Below are positions 25,576 through 35,357 of a stretch of 64,000 nucleotides of DNA, one piece after another (positions within the stretch are counted from its first letter, which is position 1; every line of letters starts with the position of its first letter). The notes below the pieces were generated by a model. That model was not told the DNA's origin. It searched no databases and saw only the letters and a list, made by a program, of their open reading frames with translations. Location: contig NZ_MJIC01000020.1 in the NCBI RefSeq assembly GCF_001758465.1, positions 1-64,000 on the forward strand, in the 5' to 3' direction. The position numbers and the translations under genes are program-made. This DNA is from Marisediminitalea lipolytica (GTDB taxonomy: Bacteria; Pseudomonadota; Gammaproteobacteria; Enterobacterales; Alteromonadaceae).

Positions 25576-28506
25576 ATGAAGACGGCACTACAAGCAATGA
25601 GTTGGCTGGCGTGCATTGCCTGGTCAGTTGCTCTGCTGATGTCGGCGTCTGATTCTGCATGGGCCAGCCAACCGACGGTTAGTCATCCGTTATATCTTAA
25701 AGCCCAACCATTAAAGCAGGCCTTAAAATCGCTGGCCGAGCGGTATAATAAAGCCTATATCATTAATGTTAAACGGATTGATAAATACCAGAGCGCACCA
25801 CTTTCCGGCACTTTTAGCCTCGCCGAAGCATTAACCGCAACCCTCCATAACACAGGCCTGACGTTTCAGCTGACTGAGCAGGGCATTGTCATTTCAGCGC
25901 TCGCCGATGACAACGTTCAGCCAATCATAGAAGAAGTTGCGGTAAACGGCATTCGCGCCTCACTGAATCGCTCCCGCCAACAAAAACGCCAATCCGTATC
26001 GCTCAGCGATTTTATTGCGGCGCAGGATATGGCCTCTTATCCGGATCGCAACCTGGCTGAATCCCTACAAAGGATAGCCGGTATGTCGATAACCCGGGAA
26101 GCCGGTGAAGGGCGTCAGATTGTGTTACGTGGCCTGAATCCGGATTTCACTCTGGTCACTCTGAACGGCATGCCGGTACTGGCCAATAATGACTCGCCAA
26201 TGGACAGCCGCCTGCAAAAACACCGGGATCGTTCGTTTGACCTGAACCTGTTTGCCAGCGATCTGTTTAATGAGATTCAGGTCATCAAAAGCTATTCAGT
26301 GGATCAGCCTTCCGGGGGGTTAGCCGGTATCGCAGCGCTTAAAACCAGCCACCCCTTTGATACGCCGGGACTGCAATGGACCCTGACCCAACAGGCAGGC
26401 ACCAACCAGTACACAGAGGATATGTCACACCGCTTATCAACCATGGTGTCATCAACGCGGGGCAACTGGGGGGCGCTTTTTTCGGCCTCTTATGGTCGCC
26501 GTGACTCCCAGGAAATGGGCGCCAATACCTTCAGGTGGCGTAAAATATCCCCCGACGGCGCAGATATAACCGGGCTTTCGCCAGCGCTGCAGGCAGACTG
26601 GCAGGCAGAACAGATATGGGTACCACGAGGAAACCGCTATTCTATCTGGCGCAGTGACATGGAGCGCCTTGGCATTGGAGCCTCGCTGGAATACCTTGGC
26701 AACAGCAGTCATATCACCCTCGACTGGCTGTATGGTAGTTTAAGCGGCGAGCGCCGAGAAAATCATTTATACCCTCGCGGCTACCACTCCACACCGGTAA
26801 TCGAGGGTGAAACACGCGTCACCGATGCCGCCATTAACCAACGTAACGAGCTGGTATTTGCGCGCTACGAAAACGCCCGGGTCGGAACCGAAAGTCGCTA
26901 TCAGGAAGTTGCTACGCGTTATCAGCAATGGGTGGTCAACACGGAGCATCAGTTTTCTGCTGCACTCACCGGCACCGGTGTTTTTGGTGTCGAGAACGCA
27001 CGGTATGACATTCCGCGCAGCATAAAGGCTTACACGCTTGGCACTACAGATGTCAGCATCGATTATCGCCGGGATTACCACTTTGTCGATATGCACTACG
27101 CTGACTCCCTGTTGGCTGCAGACTTTTGGCAAATGCATGAGCTGGACAGCGAAAGCTACCGCTCATCCACGGCCTTTTTTAATGCCCGTTATCAGCTTGA
27201 GTACAGCGGGCAACCAACGTCAAGCTGGCGCTGGGGCTTGGATATTACTAGTTTTGACAACTCGCTGACGTATGTGGATATACAGGATATTCTGCTCACC
27301 GAGTGGCAACAGGGCACAATTCCCGCAGATATACCGCGCCTGGCGGCCTTCCCGCTAACAGCGCATCCCGGAGTCGACTGGCTGGCGCTGGATCCGGTAA
27401 GTACTTTTAACGCTTTTAACCTGCCTGTCACCACCGCCGGACTGGACTATTCTCAGTACGTTGATCCACTTAACCGCACTACCGAGCACAACCGCGTGCG
27501 GGAGCAGCGGGTTGCAGGATTTTTACAATACGCCTGGCAATCACCGGCCTGGCAAATCGTGAGCGGCCTGCGCCTTGAGACAGACCAAACCACTATTCGC
27601 CATCACCAGACCACCGCAAAACCAAAGCTGCAACAGCTGAACTGGCTTCCAGCGCTGACGATTAATTACCGGCAAGAGGACACGGTTTACCGATTTAGCG
27701 CCAGTCGAAATATTGGCCGACCGGAACTCGAAATTCTGGCCACCCCGACGCACTATGATGCTCAACATCAGTTGTTGTGGCTGTTTAACCCTAATTTAAA
27801 ACCCTATTCTGCCTATAATCTCGATGTAGCCGTAGAGCGCTATCCTGGTGACACCAACCGCTATGCCCTGACCCTGTTTGGCAAATGGCTGGATGATTAT
27901 ATTGTTTCTACCAGCCATTCTATGACCGTAGCCAGAGCACCTCTGGCATTGGCTGATACTGTGGCTGCTCCAACGGTTCAGGTTGTTACGCCAACCAATG
28001 CTGAAAGCGCGTTACTTTATGGGCTTGAGGCAAGCTTGCAGTTTGAGGTGCCGCTATCACACTTAGTCCCTGCTACCGGGGCTTATCATTTAGGTTTTGC
28101 GGCCAATGTGAGTTATTCCCGTGGGACGCTTCGGTATCACAACGACATTACCGGTGAAGCGCTCTCAACCAAGCAACTGCCCTATTTATCGCCCTGGCTG
28201 GCTAACCTTACGGTTTATCTTGAAGGCTACGCAGTGAGTTTACGGTTTTCGGCGACTTATCGTGACAGCTATATTGCCCGGGTGGATGGCAACACCCAGC
28301 AGGATGAAGATGAAACCGGCTTTGAACAAAGCCTGTATCTGGATGCCGTGCTGGCTTATCAGATCAGCGATCACTGGGAAACAAGACTGGAGGCGACCAA
28401 TCTGACCAACGAGCAGGAAATGCAGTATTCCGATGCCAGCCGCCGCCCCTATAATACAACGGTAAGTGGCCGAAATTACTATCTCGGCCTGAGTTACCGT
28501 TTTTAG
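25576..28506 (+). CDS. TonB-dependent transducer with STN domain
   Basis: A 976-residue outer-membrane receptor. After a signal peptide (about residues 1-31, ending in the A-W-A-S region) comes an STN signalling domain (about 35-115, LKQALKSLAERYNKAYIINVK...). Then follow a TonB-box-like IEEVAVNG, a plug with NLAESLQRIAGMSITREAGEG and LRGLNPDFTLVTLNGMPV, and a barrel ending in an aromatic residue (YLGLSYRF). The STN domain and the sigma/anti-sigma genes directly upstream mark it as a signal-transducing receptor. The substrate is unknown. Plug and C-terminus are close to those of the receptor at 31295-34039, which lacks an STN domain. Confidence 0.92.
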   Translation: MKTALQAMSWLACIAWSVALLMSASDSAWASQPTVSHPLYLKAQPLKQALKSLAERYNKAYIINVKRIDKYQSAPLSGTFSLAEALTATLHNTGLTFQLTEQGIVISALADDNVQPIIEEVAVNGIRASLNRSRQQKRQSVSLSDFIAAQDMASYPDRNLAESLQRIAGMSITREAGEGRQIVLRGLNPDFTLVTLNGMPVLANNDSPMDSRLQKHRDRSFDLNLFASDLFNEIQVIKSYSVDQPSGGLAGIAALKTSHPFDTPGLQWTLTQQAGTNQYTEDMSHRLSTMVSSTRGNWGALFSASYGRRDSQEMGANTFRWRKISPDGADITGLSPALQADWQAEQIWVPRGNRYSIWRSDMERLGIGASLEYLGNSSHITLDWLYGSLSGERRENHLYPRGYHSTPVIEGETRVTDAAINQRNELVFARYENARVGTESRYQEVATRYQQWVVNTEHQFSAALTGTGVFGVENARYDIPRSIKAYTLGTTDVSIDYRRDYHFVDMHYADSLLAADFWQMHELDSESYRSSTAFFNARYQLEYSGQPTSSWRWGLDITSFDNSLTYVDIQDILLTEWQQGTIPADIPRLAAFPLTAHPGVDWLALDPVSTFNAFNLPVTTAGLDYSQYVDPLNRTTEHNRVREQRVAGFLQYAWQSPAWQIVSGLRLETDQTTIRHHQTTAKPKLQQLNWLPALTINYRQEDTVYRFSASRNIGRPELEILATPTHYDAQHQLLWLFNPNLKPYSAYNLDVAVERYPGDTNRYALTLFGKWLDDYIVSTSHSMTVARAPLALADTVAAPTVQVVTPTNAESALLYGLEASLQFEVPLSHLVPATGAYHLGFAANVSYSRGTLRYHNDITGEALSTKQLPYLSPWLANLTVYLEGYAVSLRFSATYRDSYIARVDGNTQQDEDETGFEQSLYLDAVLAYQISDHWETRLEATNLTNEQEMQYSDASRRPYNTTVSGRNYYLGLSYRF

Positions 28507-28507
28507 T

Positions 28508-28527
28508 CGCGACGATTAATCGTCGCG
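28508..28527. terminator. 20-base perfect palindrome between convergent genes
   Basis: The palindrome (arms cgcgacgatt/aatcgtcgcg) begins 2 bases after the TonB receptor stop and overlaps the last codons of the FKBP gene. No T-run follows on either strand. A bidirectional stop or mRNA-end hairpin is likely. Confidence 0.4.
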
Positions 28528-28857
28528 GGTAAGGACTTCCAGCAATTCGATTTCAAAAATCAAATTACTGTTTGGCGGGATTTTATCGCCAATCTGACGT
28601 TCTCCGTAGGCCAGTTCAGCAGGTACCCAAAGTTTGCGCTTGCCGCCAACTTTCATGCCCTGTAAGCCAATAAACCAGCCCTGAATCACCTTGGTTTTAG
28701 ACAGTACGGTCTGAAATGGCCGCCCTTTGCTGTAGGACGAATCAAACTCGCTGCCATCTTCCAGCCAGCCCCGGTAATGGGCGGTGATCAGCGCACTTTT
28801 TTCAGCGGCCTTGCCATCGCCTTCAACAAGGTCTTCAATCTTAACGTCAACCGTCAT
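28516..28857 (-). CDS. FKBP-type peptidyl-prolyl cis-trans isomerase
   Basis: A single FKBP domain of 113 residues without a signal peptide, so cytosolic. Key pieces: ALITAHYRGWLEDGSEFDSSYSKGRPF, VIQGWFIGLQGMKVGGKRKLWVP, and LAYGERQIGDKIPPNSNLIFEIELLEV. The active-site residues expected for the family (Tyr, Phe, Asp in the first segment; Trp of the pocket replaced near VIQGW) are broadly present. It follows efpL by 12 bases, in one transcription unit. Confidence 0.9.
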   Translation of the reverse strand: MTVDVKIEDLVEGDGKAAEKSALITAHYRGWLEDGSEFDSSYSKGRPFQTVLSKTKVIQGWFIGLQGMKVGGKRKLWVPAELAYGERQIGDKIPPNSNLIFEIELLEVLTRDD

Positions 28858-28869
28858 TATCGCTCAGCC

Positions 28870-29445
28870 TTAGTGCTTGTCGCCACGGCTCTGGAACTTA
28901 CGTTCTTCGGTGTTGACCTTAATCCACTCGCCGGTACTGATATACTCAGGTACCTGAACTACCAACCCGGTAGATAATGTAGCCGGCTTGGTGCGTGAAG
29001 TGGCTGATGCGCCTTTAATTGACGGGTCGGTTTCAGTTACCTGTAGCTCAACACTCATTGGAATATCCAGTGCTACCGGCACGTCACTAACGATAACGAC
29101 CTGCAAGCCATCGGTTTCTTCGTTAATAAACAGGATTTCGTCGGCAATGCTTTCCTGATTCAGGTGATAAGGCGTGTAGTCTTCTTTGTCCATAAACACA
29201 TACTCTTCGCCATCGATGTAAGAGAACATCGCCGGACGACGCACCAGGTCGGCCATTTCGAGCATGTCTGAATCTTTAAAGGTTTCATCAAATTTTGCGC
29301 CACTGACCACATCGTACATACGCATACGGTAAATGCTGCCGCCTGCACGGCCCTGAGGTACCGAGCGTTCGATATCGCGAACAATACAGGTTTTGCCGTT
29401 AAACACGATGGTGTTGTTCTTTTTGATTTCACTTGCCTTTGGCAT
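28870..29445 (-). CDS. efpL: Elongation factor P-like protein EfpL (YeiP)
   Basis: Counted from ATG 29445 ([18 protein letters not shown]) the protein has 191 residues, the usual size for YeiP/EfpL; the in-frame ATG at 29457 adds four residues. The three-domain EF-P layout is seen, with [13 protein letters not shown] in the middle and the family signature [18 protein letters not shown]. The tip of the first-domain loop reads VPQGRAGG with Arg33, the position of the unmodified arginine known in E. coli YeiP, in place of the lysine modified in EF-P. EfpL rescues ribosomes stalled at proline-containing motifs. Confidence 0.93.
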   Translation of the reverse strand: MPKASEIKKNNTIVFNGKTCIVRDIERSVPQGRAGGSIYRMRMYDVVSGAKFDETFKDSDMLEMADLVRRPAMFSYIDGEEYVFMDKEDYTPYHLNQESIADEILFINEETDGLQVVIVSDVPVALDIPMSVELQVTETDPSIKGASATSRTKPATLSTGLVVQVPEYISTGEWIKVNTEERKFQSRGDKH

Positions 29446-29557
29446 GATGTATTCCACTCATAAACTGGCCACGCTGGCCCTATCTTAAAAACGCTATTTT
29501 CCGCGATTTTGACAGCAGATGAAAGCTTTAAGAACCACTAAAGATTGAATATCCCCA

Positions 29558-31120
29558 TCAAAATACATAGCTTAAAACAATAAGCGTAACTGAGCTCAGC
29601 GCTGCTGCCGCAGGCAAGGTAATAACCCAGGCCAGGGCAATGGGTTTCATTAAGCCCCAGTTAGTCTGATGATTCACCAGGCCAATGCCAAGCACCGCAC
29701 CGATCAGAATATGCGTACTCGAGACCGGAATGCCCAGCGTTGAGGCCAGCATCACCACCCCGGCCGCCGCTAACTCTGCCGAGAACCCCGAAGCCGGATG
29801 CATGGCAGTGAGATTATGCCCAACCGTTTGAATAACTTCTTTGCCGATAAACCAAAGGCCTGCGATCAGCGCGACCCCAAAGGTAAACATTGTCGCCGTG
29901 GGTACTGCCGCCTGAGAGCCGATTTCGCCGGTGCGCAGCACATCAAGAATAGCGGCGAACGGACCAATCGCATTAGCAATATCATTTGAACCATGACTAA
30001 ATGCAAAGCCCGCAGCCGTAAACACCTGCATCCAGCTAAACAACAAAAACGTGGCGTTTTCCAGTGAGTTTCGCTTTAAGCTTTTGGCAAAAATAAAAAT
30101 AGCCATCCACACGCCAGCAGCCACCATCGCCATAATCAGATAATTATGCAGGGTATTCAGGCCCAGATGCATATGCTTAAGTCCTTTGAATAGCAGCATC
30201 GAAGAAATAATGGCGGCCCCTAAGGCGGCGACAACCGGCACCCAGTTCTCCAGAGCCCGGTGAGCACCGATAGCATTTTTTCTGGCGTTTATTTTATACA
30301 GTCTTTGATAATATTCGGACTCCAGATCAGAGGGCGCAAAATCGCTTTCACGCAGAGCCTGAGCATCGCGGACCATGGCGTTGGTGTAGGATATCTGCTG
30401 AAGTTCACTGAGACGTTCAAAGGATTTTTTATGCTCCTCATTCAACCGGACCCGCTGTTGGCGCACCTGTTTAAGTTTATCGCTCGCATAGTCGTTGTAG
30501 TCCAGGATGTGTTTTTTAATTTGATAATACAGCGCATAAGAAGCCAGGCCGCCGAGCACCGGAGAAACCACCCAGGAAATCGCTATTGTGCCTATTTCGC
30601 CCCACTGCACTAACGCCAGTGCCTGTTCCTGCCCGCTTATCATCAGGCCTAAGGTAACTGAGCTTCCGACTATGCCCCCAATAATGGAGTGAGTGGTAGA
30701 CACAGGCCAGCCCATTTTTGTAGCAAATAACAACCAAATCGCCGCCGACAGCAGTGCCGACATCATGATATAGACAAACTGCATGGGCTCGATACTGAAC
30801 GCTGATAAATCCACAATGCCTTTACGAATGGTATCAGTCACTTCGCCGCCAGCAATTAGCGCACCGCTGACCTCAAATACTGCCGCCACGGCCAATGCTT
30901 GTTTAATGGTAAGCGTGCCCGCGCCAACGCTGGTACCAAAGGAATTGGCCACATCATTGCCACCAATATTAAACGCCATAAACACGCCAAAGAGGGTTGC
31001 CAGAATAAACACCATCATGTGATTCTGATGGGTATAGCCTAATCCCCACACGATGAAGTAGCCGGTGGTAAGTGCCAGAATAAGCGCAAAAGCGAGGTTA
31101 ATTTTTGCTGAGCCGGTCAA
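29558..31120 (-). CDS. pitA: PiT-family inorganic phosphate transporter
   Basis: The 520-residue inner-membrane protein has the two inverted PiT signature copies: [19 protein letters not shown] in the N-terminal half and [16 protein letters not shown] in the C-terminal half, each beside a S-T-T-H-S/S-S-T-H-I turn. A large cytosolic loop of about 100 residues (about 210-310), rich in charged residues, separates the halves. It carries phosphate with protons or as metal-phosphate. It is downstream of and in the same direction as the receptor/phospholipase operon, 174 bases apart with a terminator-like hairpin between. Confidence 0.9.
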   Translation of the reverse strand: MTGSAKINLAFALILALTTGYFIVWGLGYTHQNHMMVFILATLFGVFMAFNIGGNDVANSFGTSVGAGTLTIKQALAVAAVFEVSGALIAGGEVTDTIRKGIVDLSAFSIEPMQFVYIMMSALLSAAIWLLFATKMGWPVSTTHSIIGGIVGSSVTLGLMISGQEQALALVQWGEIGTIAISWVVSPVLGGLASYALYYQIKKHILDYNDYASDKLKQVRQQRVRLNEEHKKSFERLSELQQISYTNAMVRDAQALRESDFAPSDLESEYYQRLYKINARKNAIGAHRALENWVPVVAALGAAIISSMLLFKGLKHMHLGLNTLHNYLIMAMVAAGVWMAIFIFAKSLKRNSLENATFLLFSWMQVFTAAGFAFSHGSNDIANAIGPFAAILDVLRTGEIGSQAAVPTATMFTFGVALIAGLWFIGKEVIQTVGHNLTAMHPASGFSAELAAAGVVMLASTLGIPVSSTHILIGAVLGIGLVNHQTNWGLMKPIALAWVITLPAAAALSSVTLIVLSYVF

Positions 31121-31249
31121 AGTAATGCCTTGTCGCTGTTAAAAAATGAGCCATTATGTTTATAAAATTACGCGGCTTTTATGACATTAATTTGATAAAA
31201 CAGCGTTTCACCCAAAACTCAGGCAAAACAGTTTAAAACAACAGAACAG

Positions 31250-31276
31250 GCTGGTGCTGCATTGCACAGCACCAGC
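31250..31276 (-). terminator. Hairpin after the phospholipase-receptor operon
   Basis: A perfect 10-bp stem (gctggtgctg/cagcaccagc) with a 7-base loop starts 19 bases past the receptor stop. The following minus-strand bases are only moderately T-rich (ctgttctgttgtttt), so some read-through into the phosphate transporter gene is possible. Confidence 0.6.
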
Positions 31277-31294
31277 AGGTATAAAACCGTAAAC

Positions 31295-34039
31295 TTACAT
31301 GGAGTAAGTCACGCCCAGATAGAAAGTACGTCCACTGATCGTCGTGTTGTACAAACGGTTATCCGAGTCGCTGTACTGCTCTTCGCGTTCGTTACTCAGG
31401 TTAATCCCTTCCAGACTCACTTTTAAGTTATCCGAAATGTTATAAAACGCTGAGAAATCCCAGTAAGTGGTGCCATGGAAACCGGCTTCATCCTGGTCGT
31501 TACTGGATGTTTCCACCTGCGTCAGGTAGTCATCCCGATGAGCCAGTGAAACACGGGCACCCCAAACATCTGTCTCGTAATACAGCGTGGCGTTATAGGT
31601 GTTTTCTGACAAACCATAAAACGGACGATAAACCGAAACCGTCTCACCATCGACCAGAATATTGTGCAATGACTCACCATCGGCGTAAGTATAGTTAGCA
31701 ATGGCGCCAAGCTTATCAAACGGTGCAGGCAGGAAGTCAAAATCGCGCTGCAGTGCCACTTCCCAGCCAGAAAAATCACTGTCTTCCAGGTTTTGTGGCT
31801 GCGAGAAGGTATAGATAGTTTGCGCCGTTTGCGGATTACCATTTTCATCTGCCATGCCATCAATCAGCGCCATTGGATAACCGGTATCACCGTAGGCAAC
31901 AGGGGCTACACGAGTCGCGATAAAGTTATCAATGTCCTTACGGAAGTAAGTAACAGAGGCGTAACCGACTTCGTCGAAGTAATACTCTACACCGGCTTCC
32001 ATGTTGATGGTTTCAAAAGGTTGCAGCGCAGGGTTACCGGCACTGATGTTCAGGCCACTTGAGCCCACCAGCGGATCCGTATTTACCGTACCTGATACCG
32101 ACAGACTGCCCAGCGTTGGGCGGGTCACGTTTTTACCGGCGCTACCACGAATTACCAGGTTCTCGGTGGCATACCAGGCCAGGTTAAGGGTGGGTAAGAA
32201 GCCATCGTAACCACGTTTAACCGTGACATAATCTGAACCATTTACCAGCCCGGTCGATTTGATATCGGTATCAAAATAGCGCAAACCTACGCTGGCTCTT
32301 AGTTCAGAGTCTGCCAGTTTCATGTCCAGATCATAAACCACATAAGCCGACTGCGTATCTTCGGTCACTTCGTTAGGAGTATTGCTCATAGTCAGGTTGC
32401 GATTAACACCATACTCATCCAGCACGCCATTCACATTTATACTCATCCAGTCCTGTTTTTTATGACCAGTATTGGTATAGGTAAGCTGCGAGTCGATAAC
32501 ATCACTCACTGCACCGCTCTGCCAGGCGCTACGCATTTCATTGGCCGCCTGCACGCTGTTGTTGTCGTGCTCAAACGATTTGTAAGACACCCCCACTTTT
32601 AAACTGCTGCTGTTATTAATGGCATAGTCAGCATCCAGTTTGGCCGTGTCAAAACTGTTAGACACTTCATCTTCAGCCAGATCGATTTCGTGATAGCGGA
32701 ATTCGTCGATGTTAGTGGGATCATAACCATTCTGGTAAGTGTTAGTACCGTAGAAACGGTCCTGACGATAATCGATGGTCATATCACCAAAAGATTCCAG
32801 ATACACTTTGGCGCTGTTGCTGTCGTAATCACTTTTCATGTGACCCACGAGGCCGCTCAGTTTCAGGTCAAAATTGACATCCCACTCACCGCTTAGCACA
32901 AGCTGTGACACTTTGGTTTTGGCACCCTGATCACGGCTTTCTGAGTGAATAGCAGTATCCTGCCACTGCGAATAAATCACTTCGTTATTCGCGTTATATT
33001 CCAGCGCTGTCAGGCTGGAACAAAAATAGCGGTTGCTGTCGTAATCCGGACCGGTACAACCCAACGCCGTAGAGCTCGAACCACGGCTTTGCAGGTGGAA
33101 CTCGCCACGATCGTTTTTCAGCTCACCATACAGCGCATCAAAATCGAAGGACAAATCGTCATTCGGACGATATTGCAGGGCTAATGTGGCGCCCATACGA
33201 GTTTGTTCGCTGTTAAATAAAGAGTAACGGCTACCACGTGAGAAGCGCAGGTCGCCACTTTCTACCGCAGCCTGATCAGCGGCAGATAACGCTGAAATAT
33301 CTGAACCCTGGGCATCGCGCGGACGCCAGCGATAGGTGTTGTAACCTTGTTCGCTGGTATCACGCTTGCTGTAAGCAATCGACACCAGAGCACCAAATTT
33401 ATCCCAGGTGTTAGAGACCAGAGCGGCAATGCGCGGGCTGGTATCATCGGTTAACGAGTTGTCGCCAGCCTGAGCACTAATAACACTTTTAAACCCTTCA
33501 TAGTCAAAAGGCTTAGCTGTATACAGTTTAACCGTACCACCAATGCCGCCCTCGTCCATTTCGGCTGAATAGCTCTTTTGCACATCAATCTGGTTAAACA
33601 GCTCTGAGGCAAAAATGTTGAAATCGAAAGAGCGCGAGGTATTTACTGTGCCACGGCTGTCCATGGGTGACGAAGATGTCCCCAGTGCTTCCATGCCATT
33701 TAACTGCACCTGGGTAAAATCGGCGTTCAGACCGCGTAGTGAAATCTGGCGACCTTCACCCGCTTCACGGGTAATAGTCACGCCCGGAATACGTTGAATC
33801 GACTCGGCCAGGTTAAGGCTGGGAAAATCAGCAATATCTTCAGCCAGAATTGTATCCTGTGAGCCCAGTGCCTCTTTTTTCTTATCCATGGCTTTTAACA
33901 GCGAACCACGGAAACCGCTGACCACGACTTCTTCAATGGCGTTGTCATCGGCTTGTTGTGCCGTCGCAATCATTGGCAGCGTGCCCATCACGCTCATTAC
34001 CGACAGCGCGACTAAGCGCTTACGAAAAGACTGTTGCAT
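31295..34039 (-). CDS. TonB-dependent receptor linked to a phospholipase gene
   Basis: A 914-residue outer-membrane receptor: signal peptide (about residues 1-28), TonB-box-like IEEVVVSGFRGSL, plug with SLNLAESIQRIPGVTITREAGEG, LRGLNADFTQVQLNGME and DEGGIGGTVKLYTAKPFD, then a 22-strand-type barrel ending YLGVTYSM. This subclass in Alteromonas-like bacteria is usually tied to carbohydrate or other organic nutrient uptake and not to siderophores. It is 30 bases downstream of the PI-PLC-like gene, so the pair is probably one operon. The ligand may be a product or substrate of that enzyme (inference). Confidence 0.92.
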   Translation of the reverse strand: MQQSFRKRLVALSVMSVMGTLPMIATAQQADDNAIEEVVVSGFRGSLLKAMDKKKEALGSQDTILAEDIADFPSLNLAESIQRIPGVTITREAGEGRQISLRGLNADFTQVQLNGMEALGTSSSPMDSRGTVNTSRSFDFNIFASELFNQIDVQKSYSAEMDEGGIGGTVKLYTAKPFDYEGFKSVISAQAGDNSLTDDTSPRIAALVSNTWDKFGALVSIAYSKRDTSEQGYNTYRWRPRDAQGSDISALSAADQAAVESGDLRFSRGSRYSLFNSEQTRMGATLALQYRPNDDLSFDFDALYGELKNDRGEFHLQSRGSSSTALGCTGPDYDSNRYFCSSLTALEYNANNEVIYSQWQDTAIHSESRDQGAKTKVSQLVLSGEWDVNFDLKLSGLVGHMKSDYDSNSAKVYLESFGDMTIDYRQDRFYGTNTYQNGYDPTNIDEFRYHEIDLAEDEVSNSFDTAKLDADYAINNSSSLKVGVSYKSFEHDNNSVQAANEMRSAWQSGAVSDVIDSQLTYTNTGHKKQDWMSINVNGVLDEYGVNRNLTMSNTPNEVTEDTQSAYVVYDLDMKLADSELRASVGLRYFDTDIKSTGLVNGSDYVTVKRGYDGFLPTLNLAWYATENLVIRGSAGKNVTRPTLGSLSVSGTVNTDPLVGSSGLNISAGNPALQPFETINMEAGVEYYFDEVGYASVTYFRKDIDNFIATRVAPVAYGDTGYPMALIDGMADENGNPQTAQTIYTFSQPQNLEDSDFSGWEVALQRDFDFLPAPFDKLGAIANYTYADGESLHNILVDGETVSVYRPFYGLSENTYNATLYYETDVWGARVSLAHRDDYLTQVETSSNDQDEAGFHGTTYWDFSAFYNISDNLKVSLEGINLSNEREEQYSDSDNRLYNTTISGRTFYLGVTYSM

Positions 34040-34069
34040 AGCAAGGTTCCTTTACTAAGTTAAATTAAG

Positions 34070-35128
34070 TTATTTGGTTAATGGATTGGCCCGCACAAAG
34101 TCGCCGTCAGCAAACTGCACCTGATAGCCGGTGTGTCTGGCCTGGGCTGAGTGGGGGTAAAAATCGGTAGAAATAAACTGTGCGCCGCTACGCTGGGCGT
34201 ACTCAAATTGCTCCTGCATTTGCTGCGGCGTAGCGGTAAAATCGGCATCAGCCCGGGTGCGCACTAAAAAGCCCTGGCTAACCCGCTCTCGTATCTCGGC
34301 TTGTTGTCGGGCAGGCTCATTGAGCACCATAATGGCCGCTTCATCTTTATCTGCCGGATAGGCGGCAAACATGCTGCGCCCACGCAACGAAGGATGATCG
34401 TCTGCGTAGAGTTCGCGCTGGTGAGCCGACGCATCAAACAAGAAGATGAATTTACCGCGTAATGCATCGATATCTGGCCAGCCATTGTGCAGCACCGCGT
34501 CCCGCAGGGTGTTGTGTTCGCCGCGGATAGCATCCGGCGTAATCAGCTTGTCCTGCAATATCCCGCGAATCTCAGCATCCAGTGCGGCGTAACTTTCAGC
34601 GGTAAAGGGTGCCGGGGCTTTTTGGCTGATAAAATCCGGTTGGTTTTCCTTGGCATTTAAGGTGACGAGGACCGGAAAATGCTTTGGATTAGCCTGGGAC
34701 CAGTCCACCAGTGTGGTCAGACAATCGGCAAAGCTAATGCAATCAGTCATCACATCCACATGGGGAATGTGCATGACTTTAAAACCCGGCTTTGCCAGAG
34801 CCTTAAGCTCTGCCTCACTGAACCATTGTTCGTGAAATCGCTGGGCTAGCTCAATCTGGTCGTACTGGTTACCTTGTGGATCGTTCACCACATCAATTTC
34901 CAGCTGACGCAAACCCAACGCCAACTGCTGTTTGAGTGGTATATGGCTATAGTTAATTTGCTGTGCCAGACGCGGATGTTCAGCTTGTAAAAACGCCAGC
35001 ACTGAAGACGGTAAAGCGCGCTTATAACTGTTATGCGAACCGATGACCTGATAGTCACTCAACGTGGCCGCAGAGGCCATCGCCGGCATCAGCAGGCAAC
35101 CGATTAAACTGATAATACGCATTTTCAC
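34070..35128 (-). CDS. Secreted PI-PLC-like phosphodiesterase (Ca2+-dependent type)
   Basis: A 352-residue protein with a signal peptide (about 1-20, ending ASA). It matches the PLC-like phosphodiesterase group annotated as Ca2+-dependent phosphoinositide phospholipase C. The first catalytic His is in IGSHNSYK (about residue 31), metal-binding Glu and Asp are in RQLEIDVVND, and a second His is in KVMHIPHVDVMTDC. A conserved Cys pair (TDCISFADC) may form a disulfide. It would cleave the phosphodiester of a glycerophospholipid or inositol lipid outside the inner membrane. Actual substrate is not proven. First gene of the operon with the receptor; divergent from the metallophosphoesterase. Confidence 0.82.
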   Translation of the reverse strand: MKMRIISLIGCLLMPAMASAATLSDYQVIGSHNSYKRALPSSVLAFLQAEHPRLAQQINYSHIPLKQQLALGLRQLEIDVVNDPQGNQYDQIELAQRFHEQWFSEAELKALAKPGFKVMHIPHVDVMTDCISFADCLTTLVDWSQANPKHFPVLVTLNAKENQPDFISQKAPAPFTAESYAALDAEIRGILQDKLITPDAIRGEHNTLRDAVLHNGWPDIDALRGKFIFLFDASAHQRELYADDHPSLRGRSMFAAYPADKDEAAIMVLNEPARQQAEIRERVSQGFLVRTRADADFTATPQQMQEQFEYAQRSGAQFISTDFYPHSAQARHTGYQVQFADGDFVRANPLTK

Positions 35129-35228
35129 ACTCCGTCAGACAAGTATGTAAGGGAGAGCAAAAACACCGGAAAACGGGGACGAAGAAATTTTAGAAAACGT
35201 CAGATTTAATAAAAATGTCATATACTTA

Positions 35229-35247
35229 GTGAAGTTTTTATGACAAT
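35229..35247 (-). promoter_or_regulatory. Pho-box-like site upstream of the phospholipase gene
   Basis: On the minus strand the bases attgtcataaaaacttcac contain one good PhoB half-site (ttgtcat, 6 of 7), the A-rich 4-base gap, and a degenerate second half (acttcac, 4 of 7). It lies about 100 bases before the PI-PLC start. The pattern fits a weak Pho box; a scored search is needed before relying on it. Confidence 0.3.
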
Positions 35248-35357
35248 TCACTATAGTGTGTCCCCACTTTTACGCTGGCGAGGTCTTCTTGTTTGGTCCG
35301 TTGATTTTGACCTGCTGACTAAACTGAAAAGCCCGTATCAAAAGGGGGAGTAAACTG

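Noticed and set aside
35190-35220. Two gtca motifs read as a Pho box on the plus strand
   Set aside because: They are 18 bases apart; PhoB half-sites repeat at 11-base steps, so the spacing does not fit.
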